From positions 1 through 7,498 of the forward strand of contig JAIRVC010000369.1 of the NCBI GenBank assembly GCA_031254095.1: DNA of 7,498 nucleotides. The letters run 5' to 3'. The notes beneath the pieces are model-generated. The model was given only the letters and a program-made list of their open reading frames with translations. It searched no databases and was not told where the DNA came from. The translations under genes and the position numbers were made by a program. The first letter of the stretch is position 1; each line of letters begins with the position of its first letter. The stretch is from Acidobacteriota bacterium. GTDB lineage: Bacteria; Acidobacteriota; UBA6911. Positions 1 to 6,733 of this stretch are shown here, in pieces.

Positions 1-708
1 CTGGACATAGGCGGCGAATCGACGCGCCCCGGTTCCGCGGGAATCAGTGCGGAGGAAGAGATCAGCCGCGTTGTTCCAACGCTGGAAGTTTTGTCGAAAG
101 GCCCAAAATACCCGATCCCGATTTCCGTGGACACCAATAAATCCGAAGTGGCGCGGGCGGCGCTGGAGCATGGCGCCGCCATTATAAATGACATCAGCGG
201 CATGGCGATGGATCCGCGCATGGGCTCCGTCGCGGCCGAATACGGCGCGGCGCTGATTCTAATGCACATGCGGGGCACGCCTGAAACCATGCAGAAGCTG
301 CCGCCGAGCCCGGATATCATGGGTGAAATCGACGCGTGGGCAAATGACGCTGTCGCTCGCGCCATGGCCTGCGGCGTATCTTCCGACCGGATTATTCTTG
401 ATCCCGGCGTGGGATTTGGAAAAACGGCGGATCAGAATATTGAAATTATTGTGAATATCTCACGGCTCGCGGCGGCCGGGTTTCCTGTCATGATCGGCAC
501 GTCCCGTAAGGGTTTTATCGGCGCGGTCACGCGCAAGCCCGCGCGCGAACGGGTATTTGGAACCTGCGCCACGGTCGCCGCCTCCATTTTATATGGAGCG
601 CATATTGTTCGCGTACACGATGTCGCGGCCGCGCGGGATGTCGCCGATGTAACGGACGTAATCGCCCGGTCGGGAAATACGCGGGGAAATGGAATGTTGG
701 ATATTTAA
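1..708 (+). CDS. folP: Dihydropteroate synthase, 5'-truncated by the window edge
   Basis: Condenses 6-hydroxymethyl-7,8-dihydropterin pyrophosphate with p-aminobenzoate to give 7,8-dihydropteroate in cytosolic folate synthesis; this is the sulfonamide target. The frame is open from base 1, so the start lies outside the window. The 235 visible residues cover all but roughly the first 40-60 of a typical 270-280 residue enzyme. Seen in order, numbering from base 1: the substrate-loop signature DIGGESTRPG (2-11), SVDT (42-45), INDISG (62-67), MHMRG (88-92), DPGVGFGK (134-141), GTSRKGF (166-172) and RVHD (204-207). Together these are the pterin- and pABA-site motifs of the family, all intact, so the enzyme should be active. 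The TTG at 91 is an internal leucine codon, not the start, because conserved family sequence continues upstream of it. The gene is followed after 2 nt by cdaA, so the two are probably co-transcribed. Confidence 0.97.
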   Translation: MDIGGESTRPGSAGISAEEEISRVVPTLEVLSKGPKYPIPISVDTNKSEVARAALEHGAAIINDISGMAMDPRMGSVAAEYGAALILMHMRGTPETMQKLPPSPDIMGEIDAWANDAVARAMACGVSSDRIILDPGVGFGKTADQNIEIIVNISRLAAAGFPVMIGTSRKGFIGAVTRKPARERVFGTCATVAASILYGAHIVRVHDVAAARDVADVTDVIARSGNTRGNGMLDI

Positions 709-710
709 AC

Positions 711-1526
711 ATGGCTTCGATGTTTGAGTTTTTGCAGATCACGTCTTTTTCGCTCCGCGATCTGATCGACATCGCGCTGGTTGCCTTTATAGCGTATCGT
801 TTTCTGTTGCTGATGAAGGGAACACGCGGCGTACAGATGACGCTTGGCATCATTATTCTATTCCTGTTTTTCCGTGTGACCCGTTTTTATAATCTTTCCG
901 CCACCGAATGGCTCCTTTCCAACGCCTTGACATATGTATTTTTCGCCATCATCGTCCTGTTTCAGACGGAACTCAGAATGATTTTAACGCGGATAGGAGT
1001 CGTTTCCTTCTGGGCGGGGCGCAACCAGTCTGAGGACGGCGTTGATGAAATCGTTCAGGCGGCCTCCACGCTGGCTTCCCGGAAAATCGGCGCGCTTATC
1101 ATCGTGGAACGGGAAGTCGGCCTCAGGAGCTACGCCGAAAGCGGCATTAATCTGGACGCGGTAATCTCTTACCATCTGCTCGTTACAATCTTCTTTCATA
1201 AAACGCCCCTGCACGACGGCGCGGTCATCGTCAGGAAAAACCGTGTTGTCGCGGCCGGATGCTTTCTTCCCCTGACGCTCGATCCGCGCCTCAGTCAGGA
1301 ACTCGGCACGCGCCATCGCGCCGGGATCGGCATAACGGAAGATACGGACGCCATATCGGTGATTGTATCGGAAGAGACAGGAACGATTTCGCTGGCCATG
1401 GGCGGAAAAATTACCCGGAATTATTCGGGCGACGAGCTGAGAAATGCGCTTAGGGGCGCGTTCGCGGGACGCAAGGTTTTAAAAGAATCCGATTCTCCGG
1501 CGCGGGAAGGACGTGAAGAAGCATGA
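711..1526 (+). CDS. cdaA: Membrane-bound diadenylate cyclase (CdaA/YbbP type)
   Basis: Makes the second messenger c-di-AMP from two ATP. The 271 residues match the usual CdaA length. Three hydrophobic helices fill the N-terminus (about 17-35, 42-57 and 70-87), followed by a short linker and the DAC (DisA_N) domain at about 105-255. The two catalytic signatures are present: DGA at 169-171 within HDGAVIV, and the RHR motif in GTRHRAG at 199-205; SEETG follows at 220-224. The ATG at 711 lies 2 nt after the folP stop and has no strong ribosome site, so translation is probably coupled to folP. An in-frame ATG at 720 is an alternative start but has no better ribosome site. The stop overlaps the next start by 4 nt. 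In known systems c-di-AMP controls osmolyte and potassium transport and envelope homeostasis; the targets here are unknown. Confidence 0.96.
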   Translation: MASMFEFLQITSFSLRDLIDIALVAFIAYRFLLLMKGTRGVQMTLGIIILFLFFRVTRFYNLSATEWLLSNALTYVFFAIIVLFQTELRMILTRIGVVSFWAGRNQSEDGVDEIVQAASTLASRKIGALIIVEREVGLRSYAESGINLDAVISYHLLVTIFFHKTPLHDGAVIVRKNRVVAAGCFLPLTLDPRLSQELGTRHRAGIGITEDTDAISVIVSEETGTISLAMGGKITRNYSGDELRNALRGAFAGRKVLKESDSPAREGREEA

Positions 1527-2458
1527 AACGGACTTTGCGCAAATTATTTTTTGGAGACTGGCTGCTTAAAACGGCCTCGCTTCTTATAGCGCTGACGCTG
1601 TGGCTTTTTGTACGCGGAGATCCCGGTCACGAACGGGTGATTGCCGTGCAGTTGGAAGTGCGAAAACCGCAGCAGATGGAAACCGTAAGCCCGCTCCCGG
1701 CCAGCGTGGAGGTGACAATACGCGGCTCGGCGGTTTCAAACGCCTGGTTCAGCCAAATGCCGCCGATCTGCCTTGTGGATCTGCAGAATGCTTCGGAAGG
1801 AGAACATGTCGTTTCGCTGACGCCGGACAATATACGAATGTCGCAGCGGGGCGGCCTGGAGATTTTGCGCATCGCGCCCGCGCGCCTGGCAATCACTCTG
1901 GAAACGACGGTTTCCAAGGAAGTCCCGATTGTCGCGCCGGTTGACGCCGAACCGCCTAAAGGTTTTGAAATTTACAATAAATTCACGCAGCCGTCTTCGG
2001 TCATTATTACGGGCGCGAGGTCGCGCGTTGCGCCTATCACCGAGGTGGAAACGATGCCGATCTCCCTTAAAGAACAGCGTGAGACCGGCCGGTTTTTTGT
2101 GAATCTGAATCTGCGGGATTCCTCTATTAGAATTTCCGAGGAAAATCCGATTCAGGTGCAGGTTGCGGTCGGCCCTGTCAGGCAGCTGCGCAACATCGGC
2201 AGAATTCCAGTGGCCGTCGAAGGCGGGGATTATATCTTTACTCCGGAACAGGTTTCCGTTCAGTTGCTGGCCCCGCCGGAATACATTAAAAGCGTTTCCG
2301 CCGAAGATTTTCGCGCCGTAGTCAGGCCGGGCGCGTTCGATGCCGCGCGGCTTCCGGCTCAGGGCAAACTCACGATGCAAATGCTTAAAGGTTCCGACGG
2401 CGCTGCGGTTATACGGGCGATTACTCCCGCGGAAGTCACGATTCAGCGAAAAAGATAA
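1523..2458 (+). CDS. cdaR: YbbR-domain membrane protein, CdaR-like partner of CdaA
   Basis: 311 residues. A basic N-terminus and one transmembrane helix (about 13-30, rich in L, A and I) are followed by an exported region that I read as three YbbR-type beta modules at about 36-127, 130-215 and 224-309. The features seen are the early LWLFV of the anchor, PLPASVEVTIRG in the first module, PSSVIITGARSRV in the second, and PEQVSVQLLAPPE in the third. In Firmicutes, CdaR binds the membrane part of CdaA and modulates c-di-AMP synthesis; that role is inferred here from domain content and position. Firmicute CdaR usually carries four YbbR repeats, so this form is shorter. Its ATG overlaps the cdaA TGA (ATGA), which implies translational coupling. 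The common third partner, glmM, is not downstream: the next gene is convergent and unrelated. Confidence 0.9.
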   Translation: MKRTLRKLFFGDWLLKTASLLIALTLWLFVRGDPGHERVIAVQLEVRKPQQMETVSPLPASVEVTIRGSAVSNAWFSQMPPICLVDLQNASEGEHVVSLTPDNIRMSQRGGLEILRIAPARLAITLETTVSKEVPIVAPVDAEPPKGFEIYNKFTQPSSVIITGARSRVAPITEVETMPISLKEQRETGRFFVNLNLRDSSIRISEENPIQVQVAVGPVRQLRNIGRIPVAVEGGDYIFTPEQVSVQLLAPPEYIKSVSAEDFRAVVRPGAFDAARLPAQGKLTMQMLKGSDGAAVIRAITPAEVTIQRKR

Positions 2459-2475
2459 AGCTCGCTTTTTTCTGA

Positions 2476-2503
2476 CCACTGATCACTGATCACTAACCAC
2501 TGG
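2476..2503. repeat. Four tandem heptamers, consensus YCACTRR
   Basis: Seen directly: CCACTGA, TCACTGA, TCACTAA and CCACTGG follow one another without gaps between two convergent genes. The run includes two overlapping TGATCA palindromes and ends against the hairpin at 2502-2519. It resembles the short intergenic tandem heptamer repeats seen in several bacterial phyla. No function is assigned. Confidence 0.75.
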
Positions 2504-2519
2504 CCGCCTTACGGCGGCC
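2502..2519. terminator. Perfect 7-bp hairpin at the convergent gene junction
   Basis: GGCCGCC (2502-2508) and GGCGGCC (2513-2519) form a perfect GC-only stem around a TTAC loop. It sits between the ends of the YbbR gene and the beta-barrel gene and touches the stop codon of the latter. Neither side has a T-tract directly after the stem, so it is not a textbook Rho-independent terminator. It may stabilise both 3' ends or help separate the converging transcripts. Confidence 0.45.
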
Positions 2520-3115
2520 TACCACGTAAAAACCAGGCCCGCGCTGGTTTGAACAAAGCTCAGCCCTTCTTTGGTATCGCTGTTTTCAAACTTGGCTTTA
2601 AAACCGGGAAGGGTGTAGCCGCGAACGTCAATATTGATTCCGAGAGGCCCCGCCAATTTGCGTATCTTCAGGCCGCCGCCGTAATTGACCGCGAAATTGG
2701 TTCCGGCGCTGAAAACGAAAGCGGCGATTTCTCTCGGATCAAGCGATGTCGGCACGTCCTTGCCCCAGGTATGGACAAGGCCGATGCCGGCAGTGCCATA
2801 GGGGACGATATTACCGGGCAGCTGAATCAGCAGGTTGGTGTCCGTCTGAAAAGCCTTGACGCCCGGTTTGGCGAACCGCGGCGAGAAACCTATGCCTTGT
2901 TCAAATCCGATGACGCGCCCGGCTGAAAAGCGAACTCCGAACGTGCCGCCGAAATCCCCTGCGAAATCCGTGGCGGCTTCCACCGGGGAAGCGTTCGCCC
3001 AACTGAGTTCTCCCGGTTTTTGAGCGCCTCCATAGATGGTTATTTCACCGGCGAAAAGCGTTGCTGCGATTGACAGCGAAAAAACAAACATCATGGCGCG
3101 TGAAAAAAGTTTCAT
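2519..3115 (-). CDS. Small outer-membrane beta-barrel protein, function unknown
   Basis: 198 residues. The first 22 or so form a clear signal peptide: basic MKLFSR, then a hydrophobic core, with cleavage likely near LFAG at 20-23. The mature part alternates polar and hydrophobic residues and is rich in glycine and aromatics, for example FGGTFGVRFSAG (55-66), VPYGTAGIGL (104-113) and NYGGGLKI (144-151). It ends in GLVFTW, with a terminal aromatic as expected of an outer-membrane insertion signal. This fits a barrel of about eight strands of the OmpA/OmpW-like size class, placed in the outer membrane. No ligand or enzymatic motif is seen. The ATG at 3115 is chosen over an in-frame ATG at 3151 because it starts the signal peptide and has a near-perfect Shine-Dalgarno 5 nt upstream. 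The gene is single, convergent with the ybbR gene and divergent from the chemoreceptor. Confidence 0.8.
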   Translation of the reverse strand: MKLFSRAMMFVFSLSIAATLFAGEITIYGGAQKPGELSWANASPVEAATDFAGDFGGTFGVRFSAGRVIGFEQGIGFSPRFAKPGVKAFQTDTNLLIQLPGNIVPYGTAGIGLVHTWGKDVPTSLDPREIAAFVFSAGTNFAVNYGGGLKIRKLAGPLGINIDVRGYTLPGFKAKFENSDTKEGLSFVQTSAGLVFTW

Positions 3116-3120
3116 ACAAT

Positions 3121-3128
3121 CTCCTCCT
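3121..3128 (-). promoter_or_regulatory. Ribosome binding site that fixes the beta-barrel protein start
   Basis: On the minus strand this reads AGGAGGAG, 5 nt before the ATG at 3115. No comparable site precedes the longer in-frame start at 3151, so the short form, which begins with the signal peptide, is preferred. Confidence 0.8.
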
Positions 3129-3169
3129 GTACGTGTGAAGACCGGACTCAAACAGCGTTAAATTCGTAT

Positions 3170-3198
3170 ATCTTAAAAATTCTGTAGAATAAAATCAA
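3170..3198 (-). promoter_or_regulatory. Candidate sigma-70-type promoter of the beta-barrel gene
   Basis: Read on the minus strand: TTGATT (3193-3198), a 17-nt spacer, then TAAGAT (3170-3175). Each box matches 4 of 6 consensus bases and the spacer is the optimal length. The predicted start near 3163 gives a leader of about 48 nt. The surrounding DNA is AT-rich, so chance matches are possible. Confidence 0.4.
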
Positions 3199-3220
3199 AT
3201 TACGCAACATTTTTTTGTTC

Positions 3221-3248
3221 TAACATTTTCATGAGATTTCGACGATAA
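3221..3248 (+). promoter_or_regulatory. Candidate sigma-28 (FliA) promoter of the chemoreceptor gene
   Basis: TAACATTT (3221-3228) and GACGATAA (3241-3248) are separated by 12 nt. The E. coli FliA consensus is TAAAGTTT - 11 nt - GCCGATAA, so the -10 element matches at 7 of 8 positions and the -35 at 6 of 8, with the spacer one base long. Chemoreceptor genes are classic FliA targets, which supports the reading. Transcription would start near 3255, giving a leader of about 40 nt. Confidence 0.45.
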
Positions 3249-3264
3249 AGGGAAATGTTTCCCT
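3249..3264. promoter_or_regulatory. 16-bp palindrome at the predicted chemoreceptor transcription start
   Basis: AGGGAAA (3249-3255) and TTTCCCT (3258-3264) form perfect 7-bp arms around a central TG. The short centre argues for a protein-binding dyad rather than an RNA hairpin. It lies just downstream of the sigma-28-like -10 box, a suitable position for an operator. The binding protein is unknown. Confidence 0.4.
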
Positions 3265-3294
3265 AACTACGTATTTCACTGAAAGAGTTTTGCT

Positions 3295-4722
3295 ATGAAA
3301 ATATCCCAATCAATGACTTTCAAAATTGCGTTGCTTTCCGCAATGGGAGCGTTGCTGACTACGCTCGCTGTTGTCGTCGCCATATCTTTTTCGCAAACCG
3401 ATATGGAACGGATTATTTCGCGCGACGGGGTTCAGGCGGAAGAACTGGAAAAAGTTGCTCCCGGTCTGCAAAAATCCTTAAACGCCTCAATATCCACGCT
3501 GGAAAAAAGGGTTGTTTCAGCGGGAATAATAATCCTGATCGCGGCGGCGTTTGTTTCTTATCTATACGCAAAGAACTTAACAAAAACAATTAAGCAGGCC
3601 GTTGTTCTATTCGGGAAAATAGACAAAGGCGATCTGACATGCAGATTTGACGCCGCCACGAACGATGAAATGGGCGAGATGACGAAACAGTTCAATTACT
3701 TAATGGATAATCTGCAAAAAGTAATGAAGAGGGTAATAATCGACAACGCCAATCTCGCCAAGGCGGCCGAAGAACTTTCCAGCGTCAGCAAACAGTTGAC
3801 CGGCGGCGCGGAGGAAACCCTGTCCCAGAGCACTATGGTAGCGAGCACAACCGAACAAATGGCGGTTAATATTAACGGTATAGCCAGCGGCGCGGAGCAG
3901 GCGAGCGTAAACGCCAATGATGTCGCGGGCGCGGCGGAAGAAATGAGCGTTAATATGAATACAATCGCCGCCGCCATCGATGAAATGAGCGCCAGCATAA
4001 ACCAGATTGCGCAAAATACAAACCAGGTTCGTGAAATAGCGACGGAGGCGACGGGCAAGGCGGCGAACGCCAACAGCGTCATGGGTAAACTCGGAAATGC
4101 CGCCAACGAAATCGGACAGGTAACCGACATCATAAAAAAGATAGCGGACAAGACGAATCTGCTTGCGTTGAACGCTACCATAGAGGCGGCAAGCGCCGGC
4201 GAAGCGGGCAAGGGTTTTGCCGTGGTGGCAAATGAAATTAAAAGCCTGGCCAACCAGAGCGCGTCGAACGCGGACGATATCGCCCGCCGCATAAACGACA
4301 TTCAGAGCGGCACAAAAGACGCCGTCGAGGTTATTCGGGACGTTTCGGACATCATAGTTAAAATCAACCAGTCTGTTGAATCGATAGCGGGTTACATTGA
4401 CCGGCAAACCAGATCAAGCAACGAAATAGCGCAAAATGTCGCGCAGGCAAATACGGGAGCAAAGCGCGTGGCCGGAGCGATTGGCGAGGTGGCGAACGGC
4501 ACAAACGACGTAAGCCGCAATGCCGGCGAGGCGGCAAAAGGCACGGCTGACGTAGGCAACAGCATTGCGGGCATGAGCCAGGTTGCCAAAGAGAGCGCAA
4601 ACGGCGCGGCGCGGGTCAGTCAAAGCGCGGGCGAACTGGCGGCCATCGCAAGCGACCTTAAATCGCTGCTGGGCTCTTACAGGGTAAGCGATTACTATTC
4701 GTCATCAAGGGCGCGGAATTAG
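3295..4722 (+). CDS. Methyl-accepting chemotaxis protein with a minimal periplasmic loop
   Basis: Inner-membrane chemoreceptor expected to control the kinase CheA through CheW; 475 residues. Seen in order: TM1 (about 10-32), a periplasmic stretch of only about 40 residues, TM2 (about 74-92), a HAMP domain (about 93-145) with the DEMGEM element at 124-129, and a long alanine-rich coiled-coil signalling domain. The hairpin tip is recognisable at 283-322 (ADKTNLLALNATIEAASAGE, then GKGFAVVANEIKSLANQS). The usual arginine of the EAARAGE tip is serine (residue 300). No globular ligand domain fits between the membrane helices, so input may come through the membrane, the HAMP domain or a partner. 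No C-terminal CheR-docking pentapeptide is visible; the protein ends SSSRARN. The ATG has a weak GAAAGAG ribosome site. The gene is monocistronic, with its own promoter candidate and terminator. The ligand cannot be predicted. Confidence 0.94.
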   Translation: MKISQSMTFKIALLSAMGALLTTLAVVVAISFSQTDMERIISRDGVQAEELEKVAPGLQKSLNASISTLEKRVVSAGIIILIAAAFVSYLYAKNLTKTIKQAVVLFGKIDKGDLTCRFDAATNDEMGEMTKQFNYLMDNLQKVMKRVIIDNANLAKAAEELSSVSKQLTGGAEETLSQSTMVASTTEQMAVNINGIASGAEQASVNANDVAGAAEEMSVNMNTIAAAIDEMSASINQIAQNTNQVREIATEATGKAANANSVMGKLGNAANEIGQVTDIIKKIADKTNLLALNATIEAASAGEAGKGFAVVANEIKSLANQSASNADDIARRINDIQSGTKDAVEVIRDVSDIIVKINQSVESIAGYIDRQTRSSNEIAQNVAQANTGAKRVAGAIGEVANGTNDVSRNAGEAAKGTADVGNSIAGMSQVAKESANGAARVSQSAGELAAIASDLKSLLGSYRVSDYYSSSRARN

Positions 4723-4728
4723 ACAGCG

Positions 4729-4782
4729 ATAAGTCATTGCCCCTTCGGCGTGCCGCCAAAGGGGGCAATGACTTATGTTTTT
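4729..4782 (+). terminator. Strong Rho-independent terminator of the chemoreceptor gene
   Basis: Perfect 15-bp arms ATAAGTCATTGCCCC (4729-4743) and its complement (4762-4776) enclose an 18-nt centre that can itself fold on GGC/GCC. G and five T (4778-4782) follow directly. It starts 7 nt after the chemoreceptor stop. The T-tract also supplies part of the M56 gene stop codon on the other strand. In the minus direction no T-tract follows, so it is a true terminator only for plus-strand transcription, though it could protect the 3' end of the other mRNA. Confidence 0.9.
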
Positions 4783-6733
4783 ACAAAACAGCAAAGCTTA
4801 CTTCGATAGTAGCGGGATGATCAATCGGTTCGCCGTCGCGTGTCGCCGGACGGAAGAACCATTCTGTGGAGACAATTCTAGCGGCCGCCTCATCCAAGCC
4901 GTATCCCAGCCCTTGCGCCACCCGGATATTATCAACCTTTCCATCCTTTCGTATCAGGACATTAAGAACGACGGTGCCGCTGATTCCCGCGTCTCGAGCT
5001 TCTTGTGTATATGCCGGCTTTGGGTTTACCAATGCCTGGGGATACCGGATATCGCCGGTTTCATCAAAAGAATTTTCCGGCGGGAATGCCGCATCTTGGC
5101 TTCCGGCAAAAGTCATGGTGACATTAACAAGCGACTGGCCCCCGGAGCGAAGTATTATATCCGTTAGCGTGGCGCGCATAAAGCCCGGCGCCGCCACAGC
5201 AAGTGTATAAGTACCTGGCTGAATACTCGGGAAAGCATAAATTCCCCCATTATTGCTCGTCGTTCTTGTTGTCACACCGGTGTCGTCATTTGTAAGAAAT
5301 ACGGTCGCGCCGGGCAAAACCGCGCCTGAAGCATCAGTGATGGTTCCTCTTAAAAAAGCAGCACCCTGCTGCGAAGACATAGTAAAATTTGCGCGGATTT
5401 CACCTTTAACTGAAACTGGCGCTCCATTTACGAGAGTGGGGCGGTAACGCCATTGACGAACAGCATCAATGGCAGCCGCTATGAGTTCATCGGGGCCGCT
5501 TAATGCCACTACCTCAGTGACGATTCCTTCTTCATCTATTGTTACATCAAGTATAACTTCGCCGGATATTGCCTCGGCTCTTGCGCTTGCAGGGTAGACG
5601 GGATGTACACGGTGAATCACGGCGTCACTAAGAACTTCGCCTGACATTCTTACGGGCTTTGCGGCTTCAGGTACGGTGTTGTTTTTAACCTCTGACTGAT
5701 AAACATTTACACCTGATTGGGACAACAAAGATCGCGGCTCCGTGAGAAACGCGACCGACAAAACCGCAAACAGCGTGGCGGCAACGACGATTTCACGGCG
5801 CGCCGGACGCTTGAATTTTTTAATCATGACAAGTCTCCTTTTGAGTTGATTTTTGTTTTCGAGGATGCCCGCGATTGCGGGCAGGCGATGGACATGGTTG
5901 TATCGGTCAAGCATTCCAATGAGAACATCGCCGTAGTAACGGCGTTCGTCGTTTGGCACACAGGAAAGCGCCTGTTCGTCGCAGGCCAGCTCGCAGTCAA
6001 AGCGTATTCGGCCGAAGGCCCACCAGATCATCGGATTGAACCAGTGCAGCGATTGCAAAAACGCCAGAAGCCAGCCGGTCAGAATGTCGAAGCGTTTCAG
6101 ATGCGCGAGTTCATGAAGCAGAATGTAGCGCAACTGCTCAAGCGGCAATTCGCGCGCGAGATCCGCCGGAAGCAGGACGCGCGGTTTTATGAATCCAAAC
6201 AGAATCGGGCTTTTCACCCGGTCTGTTAAGATAAGGCCGGCTTTCGTCTGTACCCGCATCAATCGGCGGCATTCTTCAAATAACTCCGAGAGCGCGGGAT
6301 CGGCGGCAAAAGGAAGCCGGCGCACTGTATTCCAGAGGCGCAGATTGCCTATGATGATGCAGCACATAAGAGACAGCGCCCCCGCCAGCCAGATGACGGG
6401 AAGATACGTTTGCGGCGCTCGCCGCAAGGAAAAATTTCCGCTTCCGGCGTCCTCCGGTACGAATGCCGCAAGACCGTCCGAAATAATGAAAGCGGGCGCC
6501 GGCGAAGCGCTCTGTTCCTGCCGCGGCGTCAGATTCCAGAAACTCCATTTCGATTCAAGCCCGGCGGGAATAACCAGCCGCAGAAGCAAAACCATCCAGA
6601 GCGCGTATATCCATTTTGCCGACAGCGCCCGGCGCGTCAGCGTCTGCGCTAAAACGATGACGGCTGTAACGGCGACGGCGTAAAGCGAGGCCCGCGTCAC
6701 CCACACAAAGATTTCATAAAGATTCAGGTTCAT
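4781..6733 (-). CDS. BlaR1-like M56 membrane metallopeptidase with TonB_C and carboxypeptidase-regulatory-like modules
   Basis: 650 residues, with the topology of BlaR1/MecR1. Helices lie at about 12-32, 38-58, 110-131 and 314-333, with a cytoplasmic zinc protease between the third and fourth. HELAH (207-211) supplies the two zinc histidines and catalytic glutamate; CELACDE (247-253) holds the expected third ligand, E248. BlaR1 carries a penicillin-binding sensor after the fourth helix. Here that region is instead TonB_C (about 374-452; YP..AR...ISGEV and W.YRPTLVNG.PV), a carboxypeptidase-regulatory-like beta-sandwich (about 459-541; G.ITDASGAVLPGATV), and a second TonB_C (about 571-650; AGISGTVVL and GLGYGLDEAA). 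The protein probably senses an envelope signal and cleaves or releases the BlaI-type repressor encoded just upstream; beta-lactam sensing is not supported. The ATG overlaps the blaI TGA by 4 nt and has an AGGGGGG ribosome site 8 nt upstream. TonB-like energy coupling is an alternative role for the C-terminus. Confidence 0.9.
   Translation of the reverse strand: MNLNLYEIFVWVTRASLYAVAVTAVIVLAQTLTRRALSAKWIYALWMVLLLRLVIPAGLESKWSFWNLTPRQEQSASPAPAFIISDGLAAFVPEDAGSGNFSLRRAPQTYLPVIWLAGALSLMCCIIIGNLRLWNTVRRLPFAADPALSELFEECRRLMRVQTKAGLILTDRVKSPILFGFIKPRVLLPADLARELPLEQLRYILLHELAHLKRFDILTGWLLAFLQSLHWFNPMIWWAFGRIRFDCELACDEQALSCVPNDERRYYGDVLIGMLDRYNHVHRLPAIAGILENKNQLKRRLVMIKKFKRPARREIVVAATLFAVLSVAFLTEPRSLLSQSGVNVYQSEVKNNTVPEAAKPVRMSGEVLSDAVIHRVHPVYPASARAEAISGEVILDVTIDEEGIVTEVVALSGPDELIAAAIDAVRQWRYRPTLVNGAPVSVKGEIRANFTMSSQQGAAFLRGTITDASGAVLPGATVFLTNDDTGVTTRTTSNNGGIYAFPSIQPGTYTLAVAAPGFMRATLTDIILRSGGQSLVNVTMTFAGSQDAAFPPENSFDETGDIRYPQALVNPKPAYTQEARDAGISGTVVLNVLIRKDGKVDNIRVAQGLGYGLDEAAARIVSTEWFFRPATRDGEPIDHPATIEVSFAVL

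Noticed and set aside
2453..2471. AAAG-CTCG-CTTT stem with six T as a terminator for the folP-cdaA-ybbR operon
   Set aside because: The stem is only 4 AT-rich pairs, too weak to call.
1736..2479. Long minus-strand open frame (247 codons) opposite the YbbR gene
   Set aside because: Rich in Arg and Asn with no domain, and antisense to a well-supported gene; a shadow frame of GC-rich coding DNA.
2476..2503. CRISPR-like array
   Set aside because: The units are 7 nt with no spacers.
3116..3151. Longer start for the beta-barrel protein at the ATG of 3151
   Set aside because: It would put 12 residues before a clear signal peptide and would place the strong Shine-Dalgarno inside the gene.
3696..4407. 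Two long minus-strand open frames opposite the chemoreceptor
   Set aside because: They mirror the repetitive alanine-rich coiled coil and show no ribosome site or family motif.
6189..6683. Plus-strand open frame opposite the M56 peptidase core
   Set aside because: The sense strand carries HELAH and membrane helices; this frame is Arg/Ser-rich noise.
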